This document shows positions 1-7,718 of a DNA stretch of 29,224 nucleotides, one piece after another (positions within the stretch are counted from its first letter, which is position 1; each line of letters opens with the position of its first letter). The stretch covers positions 1 through 29,224 of the forward strand of contig JAYSFC010000039.1 of NCBI GenBank assembly GCA_041913505.1, in the 5' to 3' direction. The position numbers and the translations under genes were made by a program. The DNA is from JAYSFC01 sp041913505 (GTDB lineage Bacteria > Pseudomonadota > Gammaproteobacteria > Burkholderiales > Burkholderiaceae_C). A model generated the notes under the pieces. That model saw nothing but the letters and a program-made list of their open reading frames with translations. It ran no database searches and was not told the origin of the DNA.

Positions 1-2
1 CG

Positions 3-626
<624 letters not shown>

Positions 627-653
627 GCGCCGCCGGCTGGGCGCATTCCCCGG

Positions 654-681
654 AAAACCGCAGCATCCGCTGCGGTTTTTT
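654..681 (+). terminator. Rho-independent terminator after clpA
   Basis: An 11-bp perfect stem (AAAACCGCAGC at 654-664, GCTGCGGTTTT at 669-679) with a 4-base loop ATCC is followed by a T run ending at 681. It begins 27 bases after the clpA stop. The yddG start lies only 12 bases past the T run, so this hairpin separates the two genes at close range. Confidence 0.93.
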
Positions 682-693
682 CATGTGCAAAAG

Positions 694-1602
694 ATGAAAA
701 ATACCAACAAGGCCACCCTCATCGGGTTGGTGGCGATCTTCCTGTGGAGCTCCATCGTTGGCTTGATCCGCAGCGTCAGCGACCACCTCGGGCCCACGGG
801 CGGGGCCGCCATGATGTACAGCGTGGCCTCGGTGTTTCTGCTGCTGTCCGTGGGGTTGGGCAAGCCCCGGGAGTTTCCGCGGCGCTATCTGCTGTGGGGC
901 AGTCTGCTGTTCGTGGCCTACGAGCTGTGCCTGGCCTTGTCCATCGGCTATGCCCACAACGGTCGGCAGGCGATTGAGGTGGGCATGGTCAACTACCTTT
1001 GGCCTACCTTCACGATCGTTGCGGCGATCCTGTTCAACCGGCAGAAGGCCAACTTCCTGATCGTTCCAGGGTTCGCGCTGTCCGTCGTCGGCATCGGCTG
1101 GGTGCTGGGGGGCGAGCAGGGGTTCGATCTGCCTGGAATGCTGGACAACGTTCGCGACAACCCGCTGAGCTATGGGCTGGCCTTCGCTGGGGCCTTGATC
1201 TGGGCTGGCTATTGCACCGTGACGGCCAGAATCGCGGGCGGCAAGAATGGCGTAACGCTGTTCTTCATGCTGGTGTCCGTGGCGTTGTGGCTCAAGTACC
1301 TGATCGCGGGTGGCGGGAGCATGGTATTCAGCCCTCAGGCCGTCATCTATCTGGTGCTGGCGGCCGCGGCGATGGGCTTTGGCTACGCAGCCTGGAACGT
1401 GGGCATCCTGCATGGCAACGTCACCGTTCTGGCGGGTGCCTCGTACTTCATCCCGGTTTTTTCCGCGGCCCTCTCGACCTTGCTGCTGCGCACGCCGCTG
1501 TCGCTGGCTTTCTGGCAGGGCGCGGCCATGGTGTGCGGCGGCGCGGTTCTGTGCTGGCTGGCAACGCGTGCACCGCAGGCCAGGCCCTCGGCCGTGAACT
1601 GA
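694..1602 (+). CDS. yddG: Aromatic amino acid exporter YddG (DMT superfamily, EamA)
   Basis: An inner-membrane exporter of the drug/metabolite transporter superfamily with about ten membrane helices; E. coli YddG exports phenylalanine, tyrosine, tryptophan and other amino acids. The 302-residue product matches YddG along its whole length from memory of the family: KATLIGLVAIFLWSSIVGLIR at the N-terminus, QAIEVGMVNYLWPTFTI in the middle, and AAWNVGILHGNVTVLAGASY plus FWQGAAMVCGGAVLCWLATR near the C-terminus. I chose ATG at 694, which gives MKNTNKATLIG and aligns with the short E. coli N-terminus; a GTG at 685 in the same frame is possible. There is no convincing Shine-Dalgarno. The gene starts 12 bases after the clpA terminator, leaving almost no room for a promoter between them. 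It converges with the MarR/GNAT gene, with 8 bases between the stop codons. Confidence 0.93.
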   Translation: MKNTNKATLIGLVAIFLWSSIVGLIRSVSDHLGPTGGAAMMYSVASVFLLLSVGLGKPREFPRRYLLWGSLLFVAYELCLALSIGYAHNGRQAIEVGMVNYLWPTFTIVAAILFNRQKANFLIVPGFALSVVGIGWVLGGEQGFDLPGMLDNVRDNPLSYGLAFAGALIWAGYCTVTARIAGGKNGVTLFFMLVSVALWLKYLIAGGGSMVFSPQAVIYLVLAAAAMGFGYAAWNVGILHGNVTVLAGASYFIPVFSAALSTLLLRTPLSLAFWQGAAMVCGGAVLCWLATRAPQARPSAVN

Positions 1603-1610
1603 GGCTGGGT

Positions 1611-2555
1611 TCAGAGCCGCATTTCCCAGGTTTCGCCCGTGAGTTGCTGGCCGAAGTCCTCGTAGGGCTCTGACTTCGCGAGCACGAAGCCGCGCTTGGC
1701 ATAGATGGCGCGTGCCGCCGTAAGGCAGCTATTGGTCCACAGCACCATCTTGCGGTAGCCCTTGGCGCGTGCGAATGCAATGCACTCGTCTACAAGGCGC
1801 CCGCCCAGGCCCAGGCCGCGCGCGCGTGGCGCCAGCACCAGCATGCGCAATTGCGCCACGGTGGCCGATTTGCGCACCACGAAAACGGCACCCACGCGCT
1901 CGCCGTCGAGCTCGGCGATCCAGCATTTCTCCCAAGCCGGCTGAAACTTGCGCAGGAACTGCGCCGCAATCTCGGCCACGAGCGCCTCGAACGCACTGTT
2001 CCAGCCGTACTCGCGTGCGTAGATCTCCCCATGCTGCTGCACGACCCAGCCGATGTCGCCCGGGGCGGGATCGCGCAGCACAACCGTGCGCGTGGCGGCG
2101 GGCGCACCGGGCGCGAGCAGTGTCTCGATGCGCTGCATGGCCTCGATCAATGCCTCCTGCTGTATGGGTGCCAACGGGGCCAGCAGGGCCGCGGCTTCAT
2201 CGCGCGAGCGCTGCTGCAGCGGCGCAAAGGCGGCATGCCCCGCTTCGGTAAGGCATAGCAGGCTCTGGCGCGCATCATGCGGGCTGGGGCTGCGTGCGAG
2301 CCAGCCGGCGTTCTCAAAGCGGCGCAGGATGCGGCTGAGGTAGCCGCCGTCGAGGCCGAGGTCGTCAGCGATCTCGCGGGCGATCGGGGATTGCCGGTGG
2401 GCCAGTTCGTACAGCACGCGCACGTCGGTGAGTGACAGGTTGCTGCCCAGGTACGGGTCGAGCACCCCGATGCGGCGCGTGAAGAAGCGGTTGAAGCGCC
2501 GCACGGCGCGCACGGCTTCGGGTGAAGCAGTGGAGGGTGGGGGATAGTGGGGCAT
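1611..2555 (-). CDS. MarR-type HTH regulator fused to a GNAT acetyltransferase
   Basis: The 314-residue protein has two domains. Residues about 15-150 form a MarR-like winged helix: SLTDVRVLYELAHR, then the recognition region IADDLGLDGGYLSRILRRFENAGWL and a wing around SPHDARQSLLCLTEAG. Residues about 156-314 are a GNAT N-acetyltransferase, with the acetyl-CoA pyrophosphate-binding motif RARGLGLGGRL at about 244-254 and the downstream strand KMVLWTNSCLTAARAIYAKRGF typical of the fold. MarR-GNAT fusions are a known architecture in proteobacteria and actinobacteria; the acetyl acceptor is usually unknown and cannot be deduced here. The start at 2555 has no clear ribosome binding site. An AT-rich promoter with symmetrical repeats lies just upstream (2571-2616), which suggests autoregulation. 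Convergent with yddG; functional linkage to it is not shown. Confidence 0.88.
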   Translation of the reverse strand: MPHYPPPSTASPEAVRAVRRFNRFFTRRIGVLDPYLGSNLSLTDVRVLYELAHRQSPIAREIADDLGLDGGYLSRILRRFENAGWLARSPSPHDARQSLLCLTEAGHAAFAPLQQRSRDEAAALLAPLAPIQQEALIEAMQRIETLLAPGAPAATRTVVLRDPAPGDIGWVVQQHGEIYAREYGWNSAFEALVAEIAAQFLRKFQPAWEKCWIAELDGERVGAVFVVRKSATVAQLRMLVLAPRARGLGLGGRLVDECIAFARAKGYRKMVLWTNSCLTAARAIYAKRGFVLAKSEPYEDFGQQLTGETWEMRL

Positions 2556-2570
2556 GGGGTAGTTGGTTGT

Positions 2571-2616
2571 TAATTGACTTTGTCAAATATATAGATGATT
2601 TTGTCAATTATGTAAA
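2571..2616 (-). promoter_or_regulatory. Candidate promoter and MarR-type operator of the MarR/GNAT gene
   Basis: This is a sharply AT-rich patch in a GC-rich region. Read on the minus strand, a -35 box TTTACA (2616-2611), a 17-base spacer and a -10 box TATATA (2593-2588) precede the gene start at 2555. Two identical copies of TTTGTCAA (plus strand, 2579-2586 and 2600-2607) lie 21 bases apart, two helical turns. TTGAC-TTT-GTCAA (2574-2586) is a palindrome, and TAATTGAC (2571-2578) mirrors GTCAATTA (2603-2610). The repeats overlap the -10 box and the spacer, as expected for an autorepressor site. The promoter call rests on sequence only. Confidence 0.6.
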
Positions 2617-2628
2617 CCAACGTGCTAC

Positions 2629-3924
2629 TCAGGGTGCCAGCAGCTGCTGCAACAACTCCAGGGTGGGGTAGCCATCCGCCACGCCACCAAGGCTCTGCTG
2701 GTACTGGCGCAGGCCCGCTCGCGTGGCGGGGCCCACCACGCCATCGGGCGTACCAACCGCGTAGCCGCGCTGGTTCAGCGCCGTCTGCAGTTCTCGCACC
2801 TGCGTGCGCGACAGGGCCTCGAGCTCGCGCGGCCACGGCGCCACGACGCCCGGGCCACCGCCGATCTGGCGCGCGAGCAGGCCCACGGCCAGCGCGTAGT
2901 TCACGGAGTTGTTGTAGCGCAGTAGGGCGCGGAAATTACCCCCAACGAGGAAGGCCGGGCCGCGCGCTCCCGCAGGGATGGCCACAGACGCAGCCTCGAT
3001 TGTGGGCAGGGGCTGCCCGTCGATGGCGCGCAGGCCTTCGGCGGCCCATTGCGCGCTGGTCTGGCGCACGCCGGGGTCGGCGCGCGCGTAGTCGAAGCCG
3101 GGCGGTAGTTGCACTTCCACACCCCAGGGCTCGCCGCTGCGCCAGCCCGAGTGCTGGAGAAAGTTGGCGGTGGAGGCTGTCACGTCGGGCACGCTGCCCC
3201 AGATGTCGCGGCGGCCGTCGCCGTCGGCGTCGATGGCGTACGCGAGGAAAACGGACGGTAGAAACTGGGTATGGCCCATGGCGCCGGCCCAGGAGCCCTC
3301 CATGCGTTCGGGCGCGATGTCGCCCTGGTCGAGGATGCGCAGCGCGGCCAGCAGTTCGCTGCGTGCCCAGCCACGCCGGCGGCCTTCGTAGCCCAGCGTG
3401 GCCAGCGCATCCACGGTTCGGAAGCTGCCGAAGTTCTGTCCGTAGTTGCTTTCCATGCCCCAGATGGCGGTCACGACTTCGGCGGGAACGCCGTAGCGCG
3501 CGGCGGCCGCGTCGAGCGGCACCTGGTACTCGGCGCGCTTGGCCTGGCCCTGTGCGACGCGCTGGGGAGATACGGCTGTGTCGAGGTAGGCCCAGGGCGT
3601 GCGGGTGAACTCGGGCTGTGCGCGGTCCAGTTCGATCACGCGCGGCTGCAACTGCGCACTGCCCAGTGCCTGCTGCACCGTGGCGGGGCGGATGCCCGCG
3701 GCCAGTGCATCGCGCGAGACTTCGGCCACCCAGGCGGCGAACCCCGCCTGCTCAGCCTGTTCGGCTGGAGCGGTGGGCGCGGCGGGGGCAGGGGCCAGAA
3801 TGGGCGCTGGAACAGGGGCCGGGGCGGCATGCGTCGGCACGGACGGCGCAGGTTGCGGCGTGCCGGCGCAGCCCGCCACGAGTGCCACGGCCAGGACAGT
3901 CCAGGGAAAGAGTGCGTACTTCAT
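2629..3924 (-). CDS. Lytic murein transglycosylase, MltB family lipoprotein (SLT_2 + peptidoglycan-binding domain)
   Basis: A periplasmic, probably outer-membrane-anchored enzyme that cleaves the MurNAc-GlcNAc bond of peptidoglycan with formation of 1,6-anhydroMurNAc. I start it at ATG 3924 (432 residues) because this gives a lipoprotein signal MKYALFPWTVLAVALVAGC with a lipobox ending in Cys; a longer in-frame start at 3972 would bury that signal. A Pro/Ala-rich linker follows. The catalytic SLT_2 domain has IWGMESNYGQNFG with the candidate catalytic Glu at residue 158, then GSWAGAMGHTQFLPS and DADGDGRRDIWGS, the calcium-loop-like segment of the family. The C-terminal about 60 residues form a PG_binding_1 domain (TQVRELQTALNQRGY, DGVVGPATRAGLRQYQ). 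Exact paralogue assignment among MltB-like proteins is uncertain. It is divergent from sbcB with 59 bases between starts. Confidence 0.92.
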   Translation of the reverse strand: MKYALFPWTVLAVALVAGCAGTPQPAPSVPTHAAPAPVPAPILAPAPAAPTAPAEQAEQAGFAAWVAEVSRDALAAGIRPATVQQALGSAQLQPRVIELDRAQPEFTRTPWAYLDTAVSPQRVAQGQAKRAEYQVPLDAAAARYGVPAEVVTAIWGMESNYGQNFGSFRTVDALATLGYEGRRRGWARSELLAALRILDQGDIAPERMEGSWAGAMGHTQFLPSVFLAYAIDADGDGRRDIWGSVPDVTASTANFLQHSGWRSGEPWGVEVQLPPGFDYARADPGVRQTSAQWAAEGLRAIDGQPLPTIEAASVAIPAGARGPAFLVGGNFRALLRYNNSVNYALAVGLLARQIGGGPGVVAPWPRELEALSRTQVRELQTALNQRGYAVGTPDGVVGPATRAGLRQYQQSLGGVADGYPTLELLQQLLAP

Positions 3925-3983
3925 GCCCGCATTGTCCTGCGCCCGGCGGATATGCGGCAGTGCTCCCGGCATACTCTCGGGCC

Positions 3984-5432
3984 ATGCACACCTTTTTCTG
4001 GCACGACTACGAAACCTTCGGCGCCAACACGCGCCGCGACCGGCCCGCGCAGTTCGCCGGCATCCGCACCGACGCAGAGCTCAACGAAATCGGCGAGCCG
4101 CTCATGCTCTACTGCCAACCCGCGCCCGACTACCTGCCCGACCCTGAGTCCTGCCTCATCACGGGTATCACGCCGCAGGTGTGCCTGGAGCGCGGCGTGC
4201 CCGAGCACGAATTCGCCGCGCGCATCGAGGCCGAGCTGGCCCGCCCCGGCACCATCGGCGTGGGCTACAACACGATCCGCTTCGACGACGAGATCACGCG
4301 TTTCATGTTCTGGCGCAACCTCATCGACCCCTATGCGCGCGAGTGGCAGAACCAGTGCGGGCGCTGGGACCTGCTGGATGTGGTGCGCATGGCCTATGCG
4401 CTGCGGCCCGATGGCATCGTGTGGCCCAAGAAGGAAGATGGCTCGCCCAGCTTCAAGCTCGAACACCTGTCCAAGGCCAACGGCCTCGTGCATGAGGCCG
4501 CGCACGATGCGCTGTCGGACGTGCGCGCCACCATCGCGCTCGCGCGGCTGGTCCGCGAGCGCAACCCCAAACTCTTCGACTTCGCGCTCTCGCTGCATAA
4601 AAAGGACCGCGTGGCCACCGAGCTGCGCCTGCCCGCCACGGCCATCACGGCGCGGCCGTTCCTGCATGTGTCGGGCATGTTCCCGGCGGAGCGCGGCTGC
4701 CTGGCTGTGATGTGGCCGCTGGCCGGCCACCCCACGAACAAGAACGAGCTACTGGCCTGGGACCTGGCCCATGACCCGGCCGAGCTTGCCACGCTGAATG
4801 CCGAAGAGATCCGCACGCGCCTGTTCACGCGCACGGCAGACCTGCCCGAGGGCGTTGCGCGGCTACCCGTCAAGACGGTGCATCTCAACAAGTCACCCAT
4901 GGTGGTGGGCAATGTGAACACGCTCACGCCGGCCCTGGCGCAGCGCTGGGGTATCGACCTGGCGCAGGCCGCGCGGCACACCGAGGCGGCGCGCACGCTG
5001 CCCGACATGAGCGCGATCTGGTCCGCTGTCTTTGCGCGGCCCGCCGAGCCCGCGCCCGATGTGGAGCAGGACCTGTACGGCGGCTTTGTCGGCAACGAGG
5101 ACCGCCGGCGGCTCAACCACCTGCGCACGCTGGGCGGCGAGCCGCTGGCGCGTGCGAACGTGGGTTTCGACGACCCGCGCCTCGCGGAGCTGCTGTTCCG
5201 CTACCGTGCGCGCAACTTCCCCGACACCCTCAGCGCCGAAGAGCAAGCGCGCTGGCTCGCCCACCGCACTGCCTGCCTGCTCGAGGGGCAGGGTGGGGCG
5301 CTCACGGTGCAGGCCTTGTTCGATCGCATCGACGCACTGTCCGAGCAGGCCGATGAACGGGAGGACGAGCGTGCGCAGGAAATCCTGGGAGCGCTGTACG
5401 ACTATGCCGAGGCCATCGTGCCCGATGCCTGA
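3984..5432 (+). CDS. sbcB: Exodeoxyribonuclease I
   Basis: Exonuclease I is a processive 3'-5' single-strand DNA exonuclease that binds SSB and takes part in mismatch repair, recombination and DNA-end processing in the cytoplasm. The 482-residue product has about the length of the E. coli enzyme (475). The DEDDh nuclease fold is visible: HDYETFG at the N-terminus supplies D8 and E10, VGYNTIRFDDEITRFMFWRN carries the second motif, and HDALSDVRATIALA supplies H174 and D179. The SH3-like and helical C-terminal parts follow (ERGCLAVMWPLAGHPTNKNELLAWDL; LYGGFVGNEDRR; ELLFRYRARNFPDTL). The start at 3984 gives MHTFFWHDYETFG, matching the family; the frame is open far upstream but that part is unrelated. 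An 8-bp hairpin (5422-5444) spans the stop codon but lacks a T tract. Confidence 0.96.
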   Translation: MHTFFWHDYETFGANTRRDRPAQFAGIRTDAELNEIGEPLMLYCQPAPDYLPDPESCLITGITPQVCLERGVPEHEFAARIEAELARPGTIGVGYNTIRFDDEITRFMFWRNLIDPYAREWQNQCGRWDLLDVVRMAYALRPDGIVWPKKEDGSPSFKLEHLSKANGLVHEAAHDALSDVRATIALARLVRERNPKLFDFALSLHKKDRVATELRLPATAITARPFLHVSGMFPAERGCLAVMWPLAGHPTNKNELLAWDLAHDPAELATLNAEEIRTRLFTRTADLPEGVARLPVKTVHLNKSPMVVGNVNTLTPALAQRWGIDLAQAARHTEAARTLPDMSAIWSAVFARPAEPAPDVEQDLYGGFVGNEDRRRLNHLRTLGGEPLARANVGFDDPRLAELLFRYRARNFPDTLSAEEQARWLAHRTACLLEGQGGALTVQALFDRIDALSEQADEREDERAQEILGALYDYAEAIVPDA

Positions 5433-5489
5433 TCGCGGCATCGGAAGCTTCGCACGTATAGTTCTGTCTTCATTGATACCATTTTTTGC

Positions 5490-6821
5490 ATGACCGACCC
5501 TTTCTCGACGGCTGTCGACGGAGCGTCCCAACCGCCGCCCGATGGTCCGCACTACCTGCGGGCCGTGACGGCCATGGCCGAGCACTGCCAGGTGATCGCG
5601 CAGAGCGCGATCTATACCGATAACGGCATCAAGCTCGTGGAAAAGGGGGCCCGCATCGATGCCCGCCTGTACGACCGCCTTGTGCAGCACACGCTGCGCG
5701 ACTCGATCGACGGCCACCTCGCGGTGGACAACGCTGTGGACGTCGCCTTCCTCGAAGCCCAGGCACGCGAGCAGTGCGCTACCGCCCCCTTGCCTTTACG
5801 GCTGGTGAAGTCCCTGGGGGATGCGCAGCGTCTGCTGGCGCCGCTGCGCTCCATGCAACTGCCGCCCCCCTTGGCCTTCAAGCTCACGGTGATGCGCGAG
5901 CAACGGCCTGATCTGCTGACCCACAGCGTGTGCGTGATGCTCGTGGCGCTCTACCTGGGGGTGCGCAGCGGCTGGAGCGAACGCGAATGCGTGCTGCTGG
6001 CCACGGCCGCGATCTTGCATGACATCGGCGTGCTGCATATGGACCCGGTCTGGCGCAATCCGGAACACCGGATCATGGGCGTGGGCCGCAAGCACCTTGA
6101 GGTCCATCCCGTCACGGCCATGTTCGTCGTGCGCGGGCAGCAGGCCTACCCCCGCTCGGTGGACGTGGCGGTGCTTGAGCACCATGAGCGCATGGACGGT
6201 ACGGGCTACCCGCGTGGCCTGGCGGGCGAGCAGATTTCGCCCATGGGCCAGATCCTGCTGCTGTCCGCAGTGGTGGCTGCGTTCTTCGAGAAATACACCG
6301 ATCGGCCCGCCCAGCGGCTGTCGCTGACGCTGCGGCTGAACCATCGCAAGTTCCCCGCTTCCCTGGTGGCCCTGATGCTGCCCCTGCTGGCCGATGAGGC
6401 CTTGCCTGAGGCTGAACTGCCGCCATTGCAGCGCGATGCCGAGCTGCACATCCAGGTGCTGTCAGATGCGTTTCAGCGATGGTCGGATTTGCGCGCCCAG
6501 TTGCCCGCAGAGTGGCTGGCCTTGCCCTCGGGCCGTGCCTGCGCCTTCGTGGACCTGCGCCTGGCGGCGCTGCAGAAGGCATTGATCGAGGCGGGGTCGC
6601 ATCCGCGCCAGCAGGCCGACATCCTGGCGTTTCTGCAGGATGATGCCCAGGGGCTTGCCGAGCTGGCCTTCGTGGGGCGCGAAGCCCTGTGGCAGTTGCA
6701 ATCTATCGTCGATGCGAGCCTGCGCCGCTGGCCCCAGGTCATGGCACGCGCCGATGCGGCCGATACCGCCGTCGCGGACTGGTGCGACGCCTGCGGCCTG
6801 TTGCTGGCAAGCGTAGCCTAG
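5490..6821 (+). CDS. HD-GYP-like protein with degenerate metal-binding site
   Basis: The 443-residue protein has an N-terminal region of unknown fold (residues about 20-130) and a central HD-GYP-like domain (about 140-310). HD-GYP proteins normally hydrolyse cyclic di-GMP. Visible motifs are LHDIG (H177, D178), EVHPVTAMF, and LEHHERMDGTGYPRG with H231, H232 and G239-Y240-P241. Two positions usually conserved in active enzymes differ: the Lys after HDIG is Val (HDIGV), and the Asp in the late helix (commonly written as ADVYEAL) appears as Ala in LLSAVVAAFF. The C-terminal 120 residues match nothing I recognise. The domain is well supported, but catalysis is doubtful. A possible -10 box TATAGT lies at 5457-5462; there is no good Shine-Dalgarno. 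It stands alone between sbcB and the imu operon. Confidence 0.82.
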   Translation: MTDPFSTAVDGASQPPPDGPHYLRAVTAMAEHCQVIAQSAIYTDNGIKLVEKGARIDARLYDRLVQHTLRDSIDGHLAVDNAVDVAFLEAQAREQCATAPLPLRLVKSLGDAQRLLAPLRSMQLPPPLAFKLTVMREQRPDLLTHSVCVMLVALYLGVRSGWSERECVLLATAAILHDIGVLHMDPVWRNPEHRIMGVGRKHLEVHPVTAMFVVRGQQAYPRSVDVAVLEHHERMDGTGYPRGLAGEQISPMGQILLLSAVVAAFFEKYTDRPAQRLSLTLRLNHRKFPASLVALMLPLLADEALPEAELPPLQRDAELHIQVLSDAFQRWSDLRAQLPAEWLALPSGRACAFVDLRLAALQKALIEAGSHPRQQADILAFLQDDAQGLAELAFVGREALWQLQSIVDASLRRWPQVMARADAADTAVADWCDACGLLLASVA

Positions 6822-6836
6822 CTGTTGTTCCTGGCC

Positions 6837-6852
6837 GCCACCGAGCGGTGGC
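6837..6852 (+). other. Hairpin downstream of the HD-GYP gene
   Basis: GCCACCG (6837-6843) and CGGTGGC (6846-6852) form a 7-bp stem with an AG loop, 15 bases after the HD-GYP stop. There is no T run, so it is at best a weak or factor-dependent terminator or an RNA 3'-end stabiliser. Confidence 0.4.
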
Positions 6853-6879
6853 CATGAGGCTGTGCAGTGGCTTCATGAA

Positions 6880-6899
6880 TACTGTATATTTAAACAGTA
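6880..6899 (+). promoter_or_regulatory. LexA (SOS) box controlling imuA-imuB-dnaE2
   Basis: TACTGTATATTTAAACAGTA matches the gammaproteobacterial/betaproteobacterial LexA consensus CTGT-N8-ACAG exactly (CTGT 6882-6885, ACAG 6894-6897). The symmetry extends to 12-bp perfect arms, CATGAATACTGT (6874-6885) and ACAGTATTCATG (6894-6905), so the right arm ends with the first ATG of imuA (6903-6905). TATATT at 6885-6890 could be the -10 box, placing the transcript start near 6897. This site fits LexA repression of the operon and induction by DNA damage. Confidence 0.93.
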
Positions 6900-6902
6900 T
6901 TC

Positions 6903-7718
6903 ATGCCAGAAGCCGCCATGCCCTCCATCCCATCTTCTGCACCGCGCGCCCCTCGCCCAGGGCCGGCGCTCGCGGGGATGTGGGCGCATGTCTGGCGAGG
7001 GGACCAGCTGGCCGCTGCGGCGGTGCGGGCCGAACCCTCCGGCCATGCCGCGCTGGATGCCTGCCTGCCTGGCGGCGGCTGGCCCGTGGGGGCGTTGTCC
7101 GAGGTGTTGCTGCCTCCCGAAGCGCGGCCCGAATGGCCTCTGGTCCTGCCGGCCTTGGCCCACGCAGCTGCGCGGCGCACGGGGCAGGTCGTGCTGGTGG
7201 CGCCGCCCTGCGAGCCTTTTGTCCCGGCATTGCAGGCCGTGGGCCTGCCGGCCCAGCGGCTGTGCTGGATACACCCTCCCGGTGTCGATGGCGTGCAGGC
7301 GGCCTGGGTCTGCGAGCAGGCGCTGCGCTGCCGCGATGTGCTGGCCGTGCTGGCTTGGCTGCCTCGGGCCCGGGCAGACGCCCTGCGCCGCCTGAACCTG
7401 GCCGCCGCGGCACATGGGGCCTTGCTGTGGGGCTTTCGGCCCCTGTCGTGCCGGGTCCAGTCCACGCCCGCCCCGCTGCGCCTTGCGGTGCGCAGCCTCC
7501 CCGATGGCCTCGCGGTACAGGTGCTCAAACGCCGGGGGCCGCCCGTGCAGGAGCCGGTTTGGCTGCCCACTGGGGCTCTGCCCGCGCACGCTCCCGTGGC
7601 GGCGGTGCTCGCGGGTATGCGGGCGGCGCAAGCCTGGCGCCGGTCGCCAGGGCCGGAGGGGGGAGTTCTGCCGGAGTCGCGCCATGCATTGGATCGCCTG
7701 GCCCTGGCCGAGCGCTGA
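6903..7718 (+). CDS. imuA: ImuA, SOS-induced mutagenesis translesion cassette protein
   Basis: ImuA is a RecA/SulA-like protein that works with ImuB and DnaE2 in error-prone translesion synthesis after DNA damage. The core starts at MWAHVWRGDQLAAAAV, and the motif SGHAALDACLPGGGWPVGALSEVLLP is characteristic of the family; there is no classical Walker A motif (GPESSGKT-like) after the Gly-rich turn. The rest keeps the RecA-like strand pattern (QVVLVAPP, VLAVLAWLP, ALLWGFRP). Three in-frame ATG codons compete: 6903 (inside the LexA palindrome, near-leaderless), 6918 and 6978. Family comparison favours a start close to 6978, while 6903 gives 271 residues. I list the longest form. The gene overlaps imuB by 35 bases, which indicates translational coupling. 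Confidence 0.9.
   Translation: MPEAAMPSIPSSAPRAPRPGPALAGMWAHVWRGDQLAAAAVRAEPSGHAALDACLPGGGWPVGALSEVLLPPEARPEWPLVLPALAHAAARRTGQVVLVAPPCEPFVPALQAVGLPAQRLCWIHPPGVDGVQAAWVCEQALRCRDVLAVLAWLPRARADALRRLNLAAAAHGALLWGFRPLSCRVQSTPAPLRLAVRSLPDGLAVQVLKRRGPPVQEPVWLPTGALPAHAPVAAVLAGMRAAQAWRRSPGPEGGVLPESRHALDRLALAER

Noticed and set aside
2622..3608. A 328-codon plus-strand frame opposite the lytic transglycosylase gene
   Set aside because: Its Arg/Pro/Ala-rich translation is a shadow; the minus-strand lipoprotein enzyme is well supported.
5422..5444. Terminator after sbcB
   Set aside because: The 8-bp stem CCGATGCC/GGCATCGG spans the stop codon but is not followed by a T tract, so it is only mentioned with the gene.
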